Origin: Pseudomonadota bacterium
Lineage (GTDB): Bacteria; Pseudomonadota; Gammaproteobacteria; Steroidobacterales; Steroidobacteraceae
Direction: 5' to 3'
DNA: 33,634 nt
Assembly: GCA_016703895.1 (NCBI GenBank)
Contig: JADJBE010000017.1
Coordinates: forward strand, 1 to 33,634
A program made the translations under genes and the position numbers. Position 1 is the first letter of the stretch. Every line of letters starts with the position of its first letter. This document shows positions 24,970 through 32,904 of the stretch, piece after piece. The notes beneath the pieces are model-generated. The model saw only the letters and a list, made by a program, of their open reading frames with translations. It was not told where the DNA came from and ran no database searches.

Positions 24970-25948
24970 GATCGCGCCCTTGCAACCATAGCCAGCCGAG
25001 CACCGCCGTCCAGCACAGTGCCGCGACGCTGTATTTTACGGTAGACGGCACGAGCGACGATGACGACCAGAACGCCTCGATCGCCGCAGCGATCAGCAGC
25101 ATTGCGAGCACCCCATAGACAATCGGCAGCACGTCACGTGCCGCTTTGACCAGGGCTTGAGACCGGGTCCGCCGCCGCGGCGCCAGCCACGCATGTCCCA
25201 GGCGTAACCCAGCCGCCCCCGCCAACACAATTGCCGTGAGCTCAAATGATGAATGGGTCGCAACGAACGGATAGAACGTGCCACCCATGCCACGCTGAGT
25301 CAGGTAACCACCGATCGCACCCGTATAGCCCCCATTGAAAGCCAGATAAAACAGGCTACCAACACCCGCTGCCAGGCCACTCGCGAAACACTGCAGTGCG
25401 ACCGTCATGTTGTTACGGATGTAAAAGCCGAACATCGCCACGTCGGTCTCGGCATTGCGACGCCGCCCGATCGACTCAGCAGTCGGGGAATACATCTCCT
25501 CGAACTGCGACGCCGTCTCCGCGCCAACTACTGACAGAATCAACTCCGGCTGTTTGAACACCAGCCAACCGAGTACGACCGTCGGCAATACGAACACCAA
25601 CGCCGCCACCCAAACATAGTTCGCATGACTCCGTACCGCTTGTGGAAAAGTCGTGAATAACAAATGCGCCAGCTTGCGCGCGCCATAATCACGCTGACTG
25701 TAAATGAGCTGGTGTGCTTCGTGCGTCAGACTCTCCAACCGCTCGATGAGATGGGCTGGAAAAGACCGCGACCGTGCCAGCGCAAGCTGCTCGCAGGCGC
25801 GCCGATACAACTGCGTCAGACGATGCCCCGGCACGTCGCGCGCCGCACGCCCCTGCGCTGCCAGCTTGTCCCCGCGAACCTGCGCCAGCAATTGCGCCAG
25901 CTCCTGCCATTCGGCGGAGTAGCGTTGCTCAAAAATCAGCGGTGTCAT
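24959..25948 (-). CDS. Stage II sporulation protein M (SpoIIM/DUF95) family membrane protein
   Basis: A 329-residue protein with a soluble, helical N-terminal third (residues 1-100, HRLTQLYRRACEQLALAR) followed by about five membrane helices. The signatures are FGFYIRNNMTVALQCFASGL, then GVGSLFYLAFNGG and GGTFYPFVATHSSFELTAIVLAGAAGLRLG. SpoIIM in spore formers helps remodel peptidoglycan during engulfment. Non-sporulating bacteria keep relatives in MoxR-type clusters, where the role is unknown. It lies 11 bases after the RDD gene, and its stop overlaps the start of the next membrane gene by 11 bases. Confidence 0.9.
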   Translation of the reverse strand: MTPLIFEQRYSAEWQELAQLLAQVRGDKLAAQGRAARDVPGHRLTQLYRRACEQLALARSRSFPAHLIERLESLTHEAHQLIYSQRDYGARKLAHLLFTTFPQAVRSHANYVWVAALVFVLPTVVLGWLVFKQPELILSVVGAETASQFEEMYSPTAESIGRRRNAETDVAMFGFYIRNNMTVALQCFASGLAAGVGSLFYLAFNGGYTGAIGGYLTQRGMGGTFYPFVATHSSFELTAIVLAGAAGLRLGHAWLAPRRRTRSQALVKAARDVLPIVYGVLAMLLIAAAIEAFWSSSSLVPSTVKYSVAALCWTAVLGWLWLQGRDRAG

Positions 25949-25958
25949 GGCAGCGCTC

Positions 25959-26711
25959 TCATCGTCTCCCTAACAACCAATGCGCTACCGACACGAGCCG
26001 ATCGGTGTCAGATACAAGGCCTTCCGCCGACGAATCGCGGCCGGTCGCCGGCGTCGCAAGGCGCGCCAACTCCGCGGCACGCTCTGCGGTCAGCCGCGGC
26101 AACCGCGCCGCAAAGGCAATGACAGCGGCCTGCGCACGTGGCGATAGCGCCATTGCCGGCGGCTGTGGCGCCACCTCAGCAAGGGTCGCCGGCGGCGGTG
26201 CCACCGGCCGATACACGACCATCGTCGCCGCCGCCAGATCGCCGAGTCGCTTGAAGTCGCAGCGTACCAACATGCAGACGACCCCCGCCGCATAGGCAAA
26301 CGGCAGAAAGTCTGCGGTCCGCAGGAGATTGCGTGTTATCGATGCCCCCGGTGTGACCGGCAGGCCGTTATCCATCAGCACCGTGAGCCCGAAGACCTTC
26401 TTGCCAGGCGTGGCGCCAGACCGTGTCAACTCGAAGAGCACCGGATAGAACCACTCGAGCAGGAATGCCGCGATCAGCATCGTGGCGACGCCCAAACCGC
26501 CCAGCACGGACAACACGAGCACGAGCGCATAGAGAATGGCCGCGCGAAACATCGCATCCAGCATAAACGCGTAGAGGCGCACTGGCAGACCTGCCGGGCG
26601 GAGCTCAAGCAGCACGCCTTCCGGCGTCTCGACATAAATTACTGTGTCGAGCTCGGCTGTATCGAGATCCGCTCGATTGGCGCCGACGGACTGCGTGATG
26701 GCTGTCAGAAT
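25959..26711 (-). CDS. RDD family membrane protein (start unresolved)
   Basis: The recognisable product begins LDTVIYVETPEGVLLELRPAG, continues through the RDD segment (RLYAFMLDAMFRAAIL), a helix (LVLVLSVLGGLGVATMLIAAF), GATPGKKVFGLTVLMDNGLP and a third membrane stretch, then a ~90-residue Ala/Pro/Arg-rich tail. The start is a puzzle. Between the upstream gene's stop (26711) and the conserved N-terminus there is no in-frame ATG, GTG or TTG. The first usable one is GTG 26615, which removes part of the conserved beginning, or TTG 26837, which overlaps the neighbour by 127 bases. I give the bounds up to the upstream stop. Either a rare start codon or a local sequence error is likely. Confidence 0.82.
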   Translation of the reverse strand: MLTAITQSVGANRADLDTAELDTVIYVETPEGVLLELRPAGLPVRLYAFMLDAMFRAAILYALVLVLSVLGGLGVATMLIAAFLLEWFYPVLFELTRSGATPGKKVFGLTVLMDNGLPVTPGASITRNLLRTADFLPFAYAAGVVCMLVRCDFKRLGDLAAATMVVYRPVAPPPATLAEVAPQPPAMALSPRAQAAVIAFAARLPRLTAERAAELARLATPATGRDSSAEGLVSDTDRLVSVAHWLLGRR

Positions 26712-27259
26712 CAGGCCTTGACCACGATCGTGTCTGCCACACGATCGTGCAAACACTGCTTTTTCTCGCCAAAGATCATCAGGGAGTCGACCAGACTGAC
26801 AATGACATTGATGAACGGAATTAACCCGGCGATCCAAAACGGCAAGTTGCGCAACGCAAATATACGACCAATCGGGGCGTGTGAACCATCGGCGCGGACC
26901 ACCTTGATGCCAAACAACTTCTTGGCGATTGTCTGGCTATTGCGCTTGACGAGTACATAGTTGATAGCCGCTGCCACGATTGCGCCAACCAAAGCTCCCA
27001 CGCCCGCGGGTCCGGCGAACATCTCGAAGAAATTGGGTGTTCCGGACTGTGACGCCCGCATCATGTTCGACAACCCACCGAGCGTAAACAAGGGACCGTA
27101 GATCAGCACGCTGACAATAATGCCATCAACGATAACCGCCAACAGTCGAATCAGCCGACTGGCCGGCTCCTGGGTCGTCGAGCTCGTGATATCGCCGACA
27201 GTTGCTGACGGCGGCGCATAAGGGTTGGTCGTCCCGGCTACTGGATCTTGATTATTCAT
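26711..27259 (-). CDS. RDD family membrane protein
   Basis: A 182-residue protein whose N-terminal ~35 residues are hydrophilic and Pro/Thr/Ser-rich (NPYAPPSATVGD). The RDD domain follows with RLIRLLAVIVDGIIVSVLIYG, a Gly-rich loop, ALVGAIVAAAINYVLVKRNSQ, and the conserved TIAKKLFGIKVVRADG. A final membrane segment and CLHDRVADTIVV close it. The ATG at 27259 has GGGAGG five bases upstream; the longer open frame is not needed. It is the first gene of the RDD-SpoIIM-DUF4129-DUF4350-MoxR-DUF58 cluster, so the promoter should lie in the 205-base gap to the divergent hydrolase gene, but I see no convincing match there. Confidence 0.88.
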   Translation of the reverse strand: MNNQDPVAGTTNPYAPPSATVGDITSSTTQEPASRLIRLLAVIVDGIIVSVLIYGPLFTLGGLSNMMRASQSGTPNFFEMFAGPAGVGALVGAIVAAAINYVLVKRNSQTIAKKLFGIKVVRADGSHAPIGRIFALRNLPFWIAGLIPFINVIVSLVDSLMIFGEKKQCLHDRVADTIVVKA

Positions 27260-27464
27260 GTGACCTCCCGTGTATTCATTGGACCGCACTCAGCACGCAG
27301 GCCTTATCTGCATAGCATACAACGCCCTTCTGCGACGTCGATGCCAATCTGGCTAGGCGCAGACGTGCCGATGCGGCGAGCGGCGGTACAGCGAGACATG
27401 GCTCCAGCACATCTGCTACGAGTTGCTAGCGCGGTACTATGGACGATTGTTGCGAGGAGCATTC

Positions 27465-28710
27465 ATGAGTACTCAGAAGCTAGAGTTTCCAGGACACACC
27501 GGCGATATGCTCGCCGCCAAGCTGGACGCACCCGCGCACACACCGCGGGCTTACGCTCTGTTCGCGCACTGCTTCACCTGCAGTAAAGATGTGTTTGCTG
27601 CGTCGCGTATCAGCGCTTCGCTGGTCGAACGCGGTTTCGCAGTACTGCGCTTCGACTTCACGGGGCTAGGCATGAGCGATGGCGAGTTCGCCAATACCAA
27701 CTTCAGCTCCAACGTCGCCGACCTAGTGCAAGCCGCCAATTTCTTGCGGAGTGAATTGGCAGCACCGGCGCTACTGATAGGCCACAGCCTGGGGGGTGCC
27801 GCCGTTCTGGCCGCCGCCGCCGAGATTCCCGAGTGCCGCGCTGTTGTCACAATTGGCGCACCGTCTGAACCGCTACATGTTCAAAAGCAGCTGGGGGACA
27901 AAGTGGCCGAGATTCGATCGCTCGGCGAGCTCGAGGTGGAGCTTGCGGGGCGTACATTTCGTATCAAGAAGCAGTTTCTGGATGATCTGCAGGCCAGTAC
28001 CATTCGCGAGCGTGTCGCAAACCTGCGCCGCGCGCTACTCGTGATGCACTCGCCTGTTGATGAAGTGGTCGGCATCGACAATGCCCGGCAGATCTACCAG
28101 GCCGCAAAACATCCCAAGAGTTTTCTGTCGCTCGACAATGCCGATCATCTCCTCAAAAAGCATGCGGACGCTGCGTATGCGGCCTCAGTACTCGCCGCTT
28201 GGGCGGCGCGCTACCTACCAGACTTTGAACGGAACAATTCCGACGCAAACCCGGCTACTGACTTGGCCGACGGCGAAGTGCAAGTCGCCGAGATCGGCAC
28301 TGGGTTATTTGCTAACCAAGTTCGCGCCGGCAAACACCAACTGTTAGCAGATGAACCGGCGAGCGTCGGCGGCACCGACAGCGGCCCTACTCCGTACGAC
28401 TACTTGCTCGCGAGTCTGGGTGCCTGTACATCGATGACGCTGCGTATGTATGCCGAACGGAAGAAACTGGCCCTGCGCGCGGTTTCCGTGCGCCTCATTC
28501 ATCGGCGTATACACGAAGGACTGCGCCGACTGCGAGAGCACAGACGGGCAAATTGCCGAAATCGAACGGATCATCGACTTACAAGGCGACCTCACGCCCG
28601 ACGAGCGCCAGCGGCTCTTGGAGATAGCCGACAAGTGCCCAGTGCACCGAACACTCGAGCACGAGATCAAGGTGCGCAGCCGGCTGGCTGATGACAGTGC
28701 CCCACCCTAG
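27465..28710 (+). pseudogene. Bifunctional alpha/beta hydrolase-OsmC family protein (frameshifted)
   Basis: A fusion. An N-terminal alpha/beta hydrolase covers residues ~1-255: AHCFTCSKD, the nucleophile elbow GHSLGGAA, late acid/His region HSPVDEVVG and DNADHLLK. A C-terminal OsmC/peroxiredoxin-like domain has SVGGTDSGPTPYDYLLASLG, ACTSMTLRMYAERK and the DKCPVHRTLEHE cysteine motif. OsmC proteins reduce organic hydroperoxides; the pairing of domains is a known architecture. The reading frame is lost near 28515: after RLIHRRIH the continuation TKDCADCESTDGQ is in another frame, needing one base fewer or two more. Both OsmC cysteines survive but only across the break. The intact form would be ~415 residues. 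The ATG at 27465 is preceded by a GAGGAG. Its stop overlaps the VOC remnant's stop (CTAG). Confidence 0.86.
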
Positions 28711-28892
28711 CCCGGTGGTTGCCACAGCTCGACCTTGTTGCCCTCCGGATCGATGACCCACGCAAACTTGCCATACTCAAAGTCATCGATCTTATCGAGA
28801 ACGTTGCAGCCCTCTGCTTTCAGCGCCGCGACCAACGCGTGCAGGTCTTCAACCCGGTAGTTGACCATGAACGACGCATGGCTTGGCGCAAA
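28707..28892 (-). pseudogene. VOC/glyoxalase family protein, C-terminal remnant
   Basis: About 61 codons read FAPSHASFMVNYRVEDLHAL, then a helix, then EYGKFAWVIDPEGNKVELWQ and the stop. This is the second half of a glyoxalase/bleomycin-resistance (VOC) protein, including the typical DPEGNxxELW ending. The first half is missing: an in-frame stop lies immediately upstream and there is no start. It ends tail to tail with the OsmC fusion gene. It is only distantly similar to the intact VOC gene next to it, so it is not a fragment of a recent duplicate. Confidence 0.8.
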
Positions 28893-28917
28893 TCAACTTT
28901 GAGTCATTAGTAGTTGC

Positions 28918-29319
28918 TCAGCGCTGCTGCTTGACACGATGAATCGCACACAGCTTGTTGCCGTCTGGATCGCGAACGTAGGCCAGGTGCATCGCACCCA
29001 TCTTGCCTTCGCGCAGACCCGGCGCCTCTTCAATCGACGTGCCGCCATGTGCGACTGCTGTGTCATGGAAGAGCCGCACCTGCTCTGGCGAATTGCACTG
29101 GAAACCTATTGTGCCGCCATTTGCGAAAGTGGCCTTCTCCGAGTTGATTGGCTCGCCGATACCAAAAGTACCGCCGTCGTGTCGATAGAACAGCCGAACA
29201 TGGCCAGTGATCGCCACATTTCGCAGCGCTTCGCCCGCCCCAAGCGTTCCGAGGACGGCATCGTAGAAGCGCTTTGAGCGTTCGATGTCGTTCGATCCAA
29301 CCATCACGTGACTAAACAT
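28918..29319 (-). CDS. VOC family protein (glyoxalase-like)
   Basis: A 133-residue single-domain VOC protein: MFSHVMVGSNDIERSKRFYD and VLGTLGAGEA at the start, a central GTFGIGEPIN, then NSPEQVRLFHDTAVAHGGTS and the C-terminal YVRDPDGNKLCAIHR. The pattern fits dimeric metal-binding VOC folds (glyoxalase, dioxygenase, bleomycin/fosfomycin-type resistance), but the substrate cannot be told. AGGAGAG stands before the ATG at 29319. Such small stand-alone genes are frequent in integron cassette arrays, which fits its place, though no clear attC follows it. Confidence 0.88.
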   Translation of the reverse strand: MFSHVMVGSNDIERSKRFYDAVLGTLGAGEALRNVAITGHVRLFYRHDGGTFGIGEPINSEKATFANGGTIGFQCNSPEQVRLFHDTAVAHGGTSIEEAPGLREGKMGAMHLAYVRDPDGNKLCAIHRVKQQR

Positions 29320-29478
29320 GGCTTCTCTCCTGATCTTGCGAAGTCGGCATAGTCTGCGCCGCGCGACGTTGGCGCAGCAAGAACCAAATGGCGCCTACAG
29401 GGATGCAAAGTAAGCACCAAGGGACCGACCCAGCCGTTGCGCATGATTGCAGCGAATTGTTGGGTTCCATTCTCTTTG

Positions 29479-30090
29479 TCACCCGAATACAAGCCAGCCC
29501 GCAACACCAACCAACAGACCGGCAGAAATCCTATTCAACCACTGCCCTAGACCCTTGTTGGCAAGATAGTCACGGAGCACGCGGCCTCCTTGAGCATAAA
29601 TCAGCAGACAGATGAACTCGATCAGGACCACTGCGCCAAGCAGCAAGCTGGCCTGAGGCAAAAGCGGCTTGTCCGGAAGGATGAACGGAGGCAGCAACGC
29701 CGCAAAAAGGATCCATGCATTTGGATTGGAGATCGCCGTCACGAACCCTTGGGAGATAAGCTGATACTCGCTTGCGACAGCATCGTTTTCACCAATAGCC
29801 AGATTTGCGGGTGCCCTCCAAGCGCCAACAGCCGACCAGAGAAGGTACATCGCACCAATTAGCTTCGCGGCGATAAATATTCTTGGCGCGCTCAACAGGA
29901 GAGTAGCAACACCGCCCAACGCAGCTGCACCCACCAGCGCAATACCTGCGAGCTCACCCAACATCATCCAAAACGTCCGGCGAACACCGATGCTGATCGC
30001 AAGTGACAACGCCAGCGTCATGCAAAGCCCCGAACTAATCGCGATCAGAAAGAAGCTCGCGCCAAAACCTAGGAACAGCGAGATCTCCAT
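29479..30090 (-). CDS. LysE/RhtB family amino-acid exporter
   Basis: A 203-residue membrane protein with about six helices: FLGFGASFFLIAISSGLCMT, FWMMLGELAGIALVGAAALG, then IAAKLIGAMYLLWSAVGAWR, a loop, the family motif GFVTAISNPNAWILFAALLP, PLLPQASLLLGAVVLIEFIC, and a last helix. LysE/RhtB proteins export amino acids or related small molecules by proton antiport; the substrate here is unknown. ATG 30090 gives the standard N-terminus, while the frame extends open to 30237. It stands alone on the minus strand inside the accessory region. An ACCCAAC box follows its stop by ~25 bases, but without a convincing partner arm. Confidence 0.9.
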   Translation of the reverse strand: MEISLFLGFGASFFLIAISSGLCMTLALSLAISIGVRRTFWMMLGELAGIALVGAAALGGVATLLLSAPRIFIAAKLIGAMYLLWSAVGAWRAPANLAIGENDAVASEYQLISQGFVTAISNPNAWILFAALLPPFILPDKPLLPQASLLLGAVVLIEFICLLIYAQGGRVLRDYLANKGLGQWLNRISAGLLVGVAGWLVFG

Positions 30091-30220
30091 AGCAACAATA
30101 TACCCGTGATTCGCTGCAATAGGACTGTAGGCAGTGTGATGGACAACGCCTCTGGACGGGCGCAAACAAACTTGGTACGTAGTAGCTCTGGCAATCCAAA
30201 TGAACGCGCGACCGCAGCCC

Positions 30221-30650
30221 TCAGGACTCAGGGTCAACCTGAAAGACGTGCTGCTCTTGGTCCCAGCGGCAGACCCTAGAATGCGAGTCGCGGACTACGA
30301 CCTCCAACTCGCCGTCCGACACGAGATTTTTTACTGGCTAGCACCGAGATGCGCGGCCTCATTTGGCCACGTGTGAAACACAATGATTTCTTGGTCTGAA
30401 AGCGCCTGCTCGAAGTACGGGAGTGTGCAGGCGTCCAAGTCCTAGTCACCTCCTGCGACGGCGCGACTCTCATCGACTCGTTCGACCCGCCAACCGTCGC
30501 CCTCGCCCAACCGAGCAGCTCGCGCTAACGCGTCACGTTCCGGCAAGATCACCCAACAATTCACATGGGCGCCACCGCACTTGCCAAAGTCATCGGAATA
30601 AACGCGCGGCGAAGCTTGAAACTGCTGAACTACGCGCGAACTCCTAAACG
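30221..30650 (-). pseudogene. Degraded coding remnant, unidentified cassette-type protein
   Basis: This stretch has no long open frame but reads as protein in pieces on the minus strand. The first piece includes VVQQFQASPRVYSDDFGKC and GGAHVNCWVILPERDALARA, then DGWRVERVDESRAVAGGD before an in-frame TAG. It continues LDACTLPYFEQALSDQEIIV and FHTWPNEAAHLGA. After a frame change come NLVSDGELEVVVRDSHSRV and CRWDQEQHVFQVDPES with a stop at 30221. The tight GGAHVNCW and VFHTWP pieces look like conserved motifs of a real family that I cannot name. At least one nonsense codon and one or two indels separate them. The pieces may also belong to two different genes. Nothing else is seen in the 300-base stretch between lysE and the DUF4188 gene. 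Confidence 0.5.
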
Positions 30651-30680
30651 ATGGCGCTCCGCTTGAACGAGGGGTTAGGC
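30551..30680 (-). other. Candidate attC-like site after the DUF4188 gene (uncertain)
   Basis: On the minus strand a GCCTAAC box (30674-30680) contains the stop codon of the DUF4188 gene, as is common for cassettes. It is followed by CCCTCGTTCAAGCGGAGCGC, which is attC-like. A GTTGGGT box (30551-30557) fits the GTTRRRY consensus 120 bases on. The arms TTCA..GCGCCA next to the boxes are partly complementary. Against it, the GTTGGGT lies inside what reads as coding sequence (NCWV of the neighbouring remnant). Only the R''-side half is well supported; the other half may be chance. Confidence 0.35.
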
Positions 30681-31147
30681 GTCAATGCGCATACGCCCCG
30701 AGGCTGATTTAAGACTGCCGGTCGCCTCGATGAGTGGGCCTACTTTGCCCAGCCCAAAGGCCGGCATGTTGACGTACATGCTTTCAAAATCGCCAGAGCG
30801 GGCAAGGAAGGTTTCATGCCAAATTCCGACTGCTCCGTCAGTGCCGATCGCCTTATTGAACTGCTGCCACGCGGGAAGGTGCCGAGCGTTCCTAATTCTT
30901 TGCGTAGCTCATCAAACACTCCACACTTTTCCAGTATTGAACGAGGATGATGGTTCTCGAGAACCACATTTTCATGACTCAACAGGCCAAGTTCTGGCGC
31001 CCGGTAGAGTTCGGTCAGCATCTTCGGCATCGCTGCAGCGACGGGCAGCCACTTTCGAATCTGAAGTGGGCGATTGATGCGCATACCGATAAGGAAGACC
31101 ACGATGTCTCCCTCGGGTCTTGCCGTCATTCGGGAGCGATGGAGCAT
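30675..31147 (-). pseudogene. DUF4188 domain-containing protein (frameshifted), cassette gene
   Basis: The start reads MLHRSRMTARPEGDIVVFL, then GMRINRPLQIRKWLPVAAAM, PKMLTELYRAPELGLL. Around 30960 the frame changes to RTIILVQYWKSVECLMSYAK, and near 30898 it changes again to RNARHLPAWQQFNKAIGTDG, then AVGIWHETFLARSGDFESMY and VNMPAFGLGKVGPLIEATG to a TAA at 30675. Joined, these give the whole DUF4188 family pattern (monooxygenase-like ferredoxin-fold proteins of unknown substrate) at full length. The ATG lies only 12 bases after the GTTAAGC half of attC2, and the TAA is inside a GCCTAAC box. That is the tight packing expected of an integron cassette. At least two indels interrupt it. Confidence 0.75.
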
Positions 31148-31159
31148 GGTGGTTATGAC

Positions 31160-31166
31160 GCTTAAC
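31160..31166 (-). other. attC2 core box GTTAAGC, separated from its site by the IS
   Basis: On the minus strand this reads GTTAAGC, matching the R' consensus GTTRRRY. It directly abuts the left end of the IS (31167). Joined to the sequence at the right end of the IS with one copy of the 3-base repeat, it completes the attC site at 32905-32987. The DUF4188 cassette begins right after it. Confidence 0.72.
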
Positions 31167-31182
31167 GAAGCTGTAGAAAAAC
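31167..31182 (+). repeat. IS left terminal inverted repeat
   Basis: GAAGCTGTAGAAAAAC, identical to the reverse complement of 32889-32904. Similarity continues weakly inwards (GATGTTGCTCC here against GTTGAGGAGCC at the other end). Confidence 0.88.
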
Positions 31183-31254
31183 CATGATTTGATGTTGCTC
31201 CGGCCCGCCCTCGCAAGCAAGATCCTGTTAGACATTATGCGGTCGAGGTCTGTG

Positions 31255-32772
31255 ATGGCGCGCTACAAGTTGATCGATTCGAGCCCGCGGCTGCTGCCGG
31301 TCGATCTGGCGGCGCAACTCGTACCGGGCACGTTTGAGCATGCACTCGATCAGTTGATCGATCACGAGCTGGATCTGTCGGCCTTCGATGCACACTATCA
31401 GAACGATGCCGCGGGGGCCGCCGTGTATGCACCGGCGGTGCTCTTGAAGGCGGTGTTGTTCGGGTATTCGCGCGGGTTGTCAGCAGCCGCGCGATCGAGA
31501 GAGGCGTGCCGCGAACGTCGTCTTCATCGCCTTCAGCGGCGATGCCGCACCGCACTTCACGACGATTGCGGCGTTCGTCAGCCAGGCCGGCGATCAGATC
31601 GCTCAGCTCTTCACGCAGGTGCTGTTCTTATGTGATCGGCAAGGGCTGATCGGCCGCGAGATGTTCGCCATCGATGGCGTGAAGTTGCCCGCCAATGCCA
31701 GCAAGGGCACGCAGCGGCACGCGTGCCGACTTCCAGAAGCGAGGCTGGTGAAGCTGGAGTCGGCTGCCGCGACGATGCTGCAGCGGCACCGCGAGCAGGA
31801 CGACAACGGCATCGAGCCAGGCCTGGATGCCAGGCGCGCAAAGTCGGCGCTTTGCAGAGCGACGCCAGCAACCTCAAGAACTGGCTGGCTAAGTCCCTGG
31901 ACCGCAAAGGTTCGAGCGGAACGATCCGCAAAAGCAACCGCACCGATCAACGAGTCGGCCAAGATGGCGACCTCCAAAGGGGCGTCATCCAAGGCTATAC
32001 CGGGGTGGCTGCGGTGGATGCCCGCAGCCAGGTCATCGTCGAGGCGCAGGCTCACGGCACAGGCTCTGAGCAGGAGCTGCTGCTGCCGGTCATGGAAGCA
32101 ATCCAGGATGTACTGACTGAGACCTCGCTGCTCACAGTCGATGCCGGCTACCACAGCGAAGAAACCTGCAGGCGCTCGAGCCCAACGCATCGATGCACTG
32201 ATCGCGGACAACGACCTGCGCGCGCGTGACGAGCGCTTTGCCACGCAGTCGCGGCACCAGCAGGATCCGGATCCGCTGCATGACAAGTCGCGCAACGAAA
32301 GAAGTCACGCCACTTTGGACCCAGGCGTTCGACTATGACCCAAACAACAGGACCTGCCCCTGCCCTGCGCAAGATCCTGCAACGCAGTGGCACCAAGGAC
32401 GACGAGAGGTTCGTCGGAGACCGCTTCCGCGGCGCCCTGACAAGGACTGCAGCCGTTGCCCATTGCGCCAAGTGCTTGCGCAAACCCGGAGAAGCCCTCA
32501 GGCCGGCAGGTCACGTTCTTCCAGAGGCAAGGCTCCTGATGCCGCTGGAATCCGCCGCTGCGCGGATGAAGCGCAAGATCGACAGCCCCACAGACAGGCG
32601 TCGATACGGCAGAAGGTTCGCGACGGTCGAGCCCGTGTTCGCCAATCTGCGGCACAACAAGCGGCTGACCCGGTTCACCCTGAGAGGTCGGCGCAAGGTC
32701 GATCCCCAGTGGAAGCTCGACTGTCTTGTGCACAACATTGAGAAACTCGCTAATCATCGAAAACGAGCATGA
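31255..32772 (+). pseudogene. IS1182 family transposase, multiple frameshifts
   Basis: The protein can be followed from MARYKLIDSSPRLLPVDLAA (ATG 31255), through PGTFEHALDQLIDHELDLSA, then FIAFSGDAAPHFTTIAAFVS, LFLCDRQGLIGREMFAIDGV, KLPANASKG, IRKSNRTD, GYTGVAAVDARSQVIVEAQA, HGTGSEQELLLPVMEAI and LLTVDAGYHSEE. It ends with RRYGRRFATVEPVFANLRHN, KRLTRFTLRG and a final CLVHNIEKLANH. These are the DDE-type IS1182 transposase blocks in the right order and spacing, but they switch reading frame repeatedly, at least eight times (for example near 31490, 31840, 31965, 31980, 32165 and 32320). Protein-level matching is good between breaks, so the damage is mostly small indels. It cannot make an active transposase as written. 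Confidence 0.88.
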
Positions 32773-32888
32773 AGTGAAGCGCCGGCAGAGAACATCAAGC
32801 CACTAACTATCTCTAAGAAACGATCCGACTGATCGCCTGCTGTCACGCTACTTCGTGACGGCTCCTCAACAATGCATCTTCGAAAGCT

Positions 32889-32904
32889 GTTTTTCTACAG
32901 CTTC
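32889..32904 (-). repeat. IS right terminal inverted repeat
   Basis: Reads GTTTTTCTACAGCTTC on the plus strand, the exact inverse of the left repeat at 31167-31182. Confidence 0.88.

Larger units (their letters stand above)
31167..32904 (+). mobile_element. IS1182-like insertion sequence, inactivated, inserted in an attC site
   Basis: A 1738-bp element bounded by perfect 16-base terminal inverted repeats GAAGCTGTAGAAAAAC (31167-31182; inverted at 32889-32904). The flanks carry the direct repeat AAC (31164-31166 and 32905-32907), or AACG if one repeat base is shared. Inside is one transposase gene on the plus strand, damaged by many frameshifts. A subterminal hairpin GTCACG-CTACTT-CGTGAC lies at 32842-32859. 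Size, single gene and transposase sequence fit the IS1182 family. The insertion point is the G-TT core of an attC recombination site. Confidence 0.85.

Noticed and set aside
28893..28917. CAACT...AGTTG between the two VOC genes as a remnant attC.
   Set aside because: Too short, and the boxes do not fit the consensus.
29440..29450. An ACCCAAC-AATTC box behind the lysE stop as an attC half.
   Set aside because: No complementary arm or GTTRRRY box is found at a suitable distance before the VOC gene.
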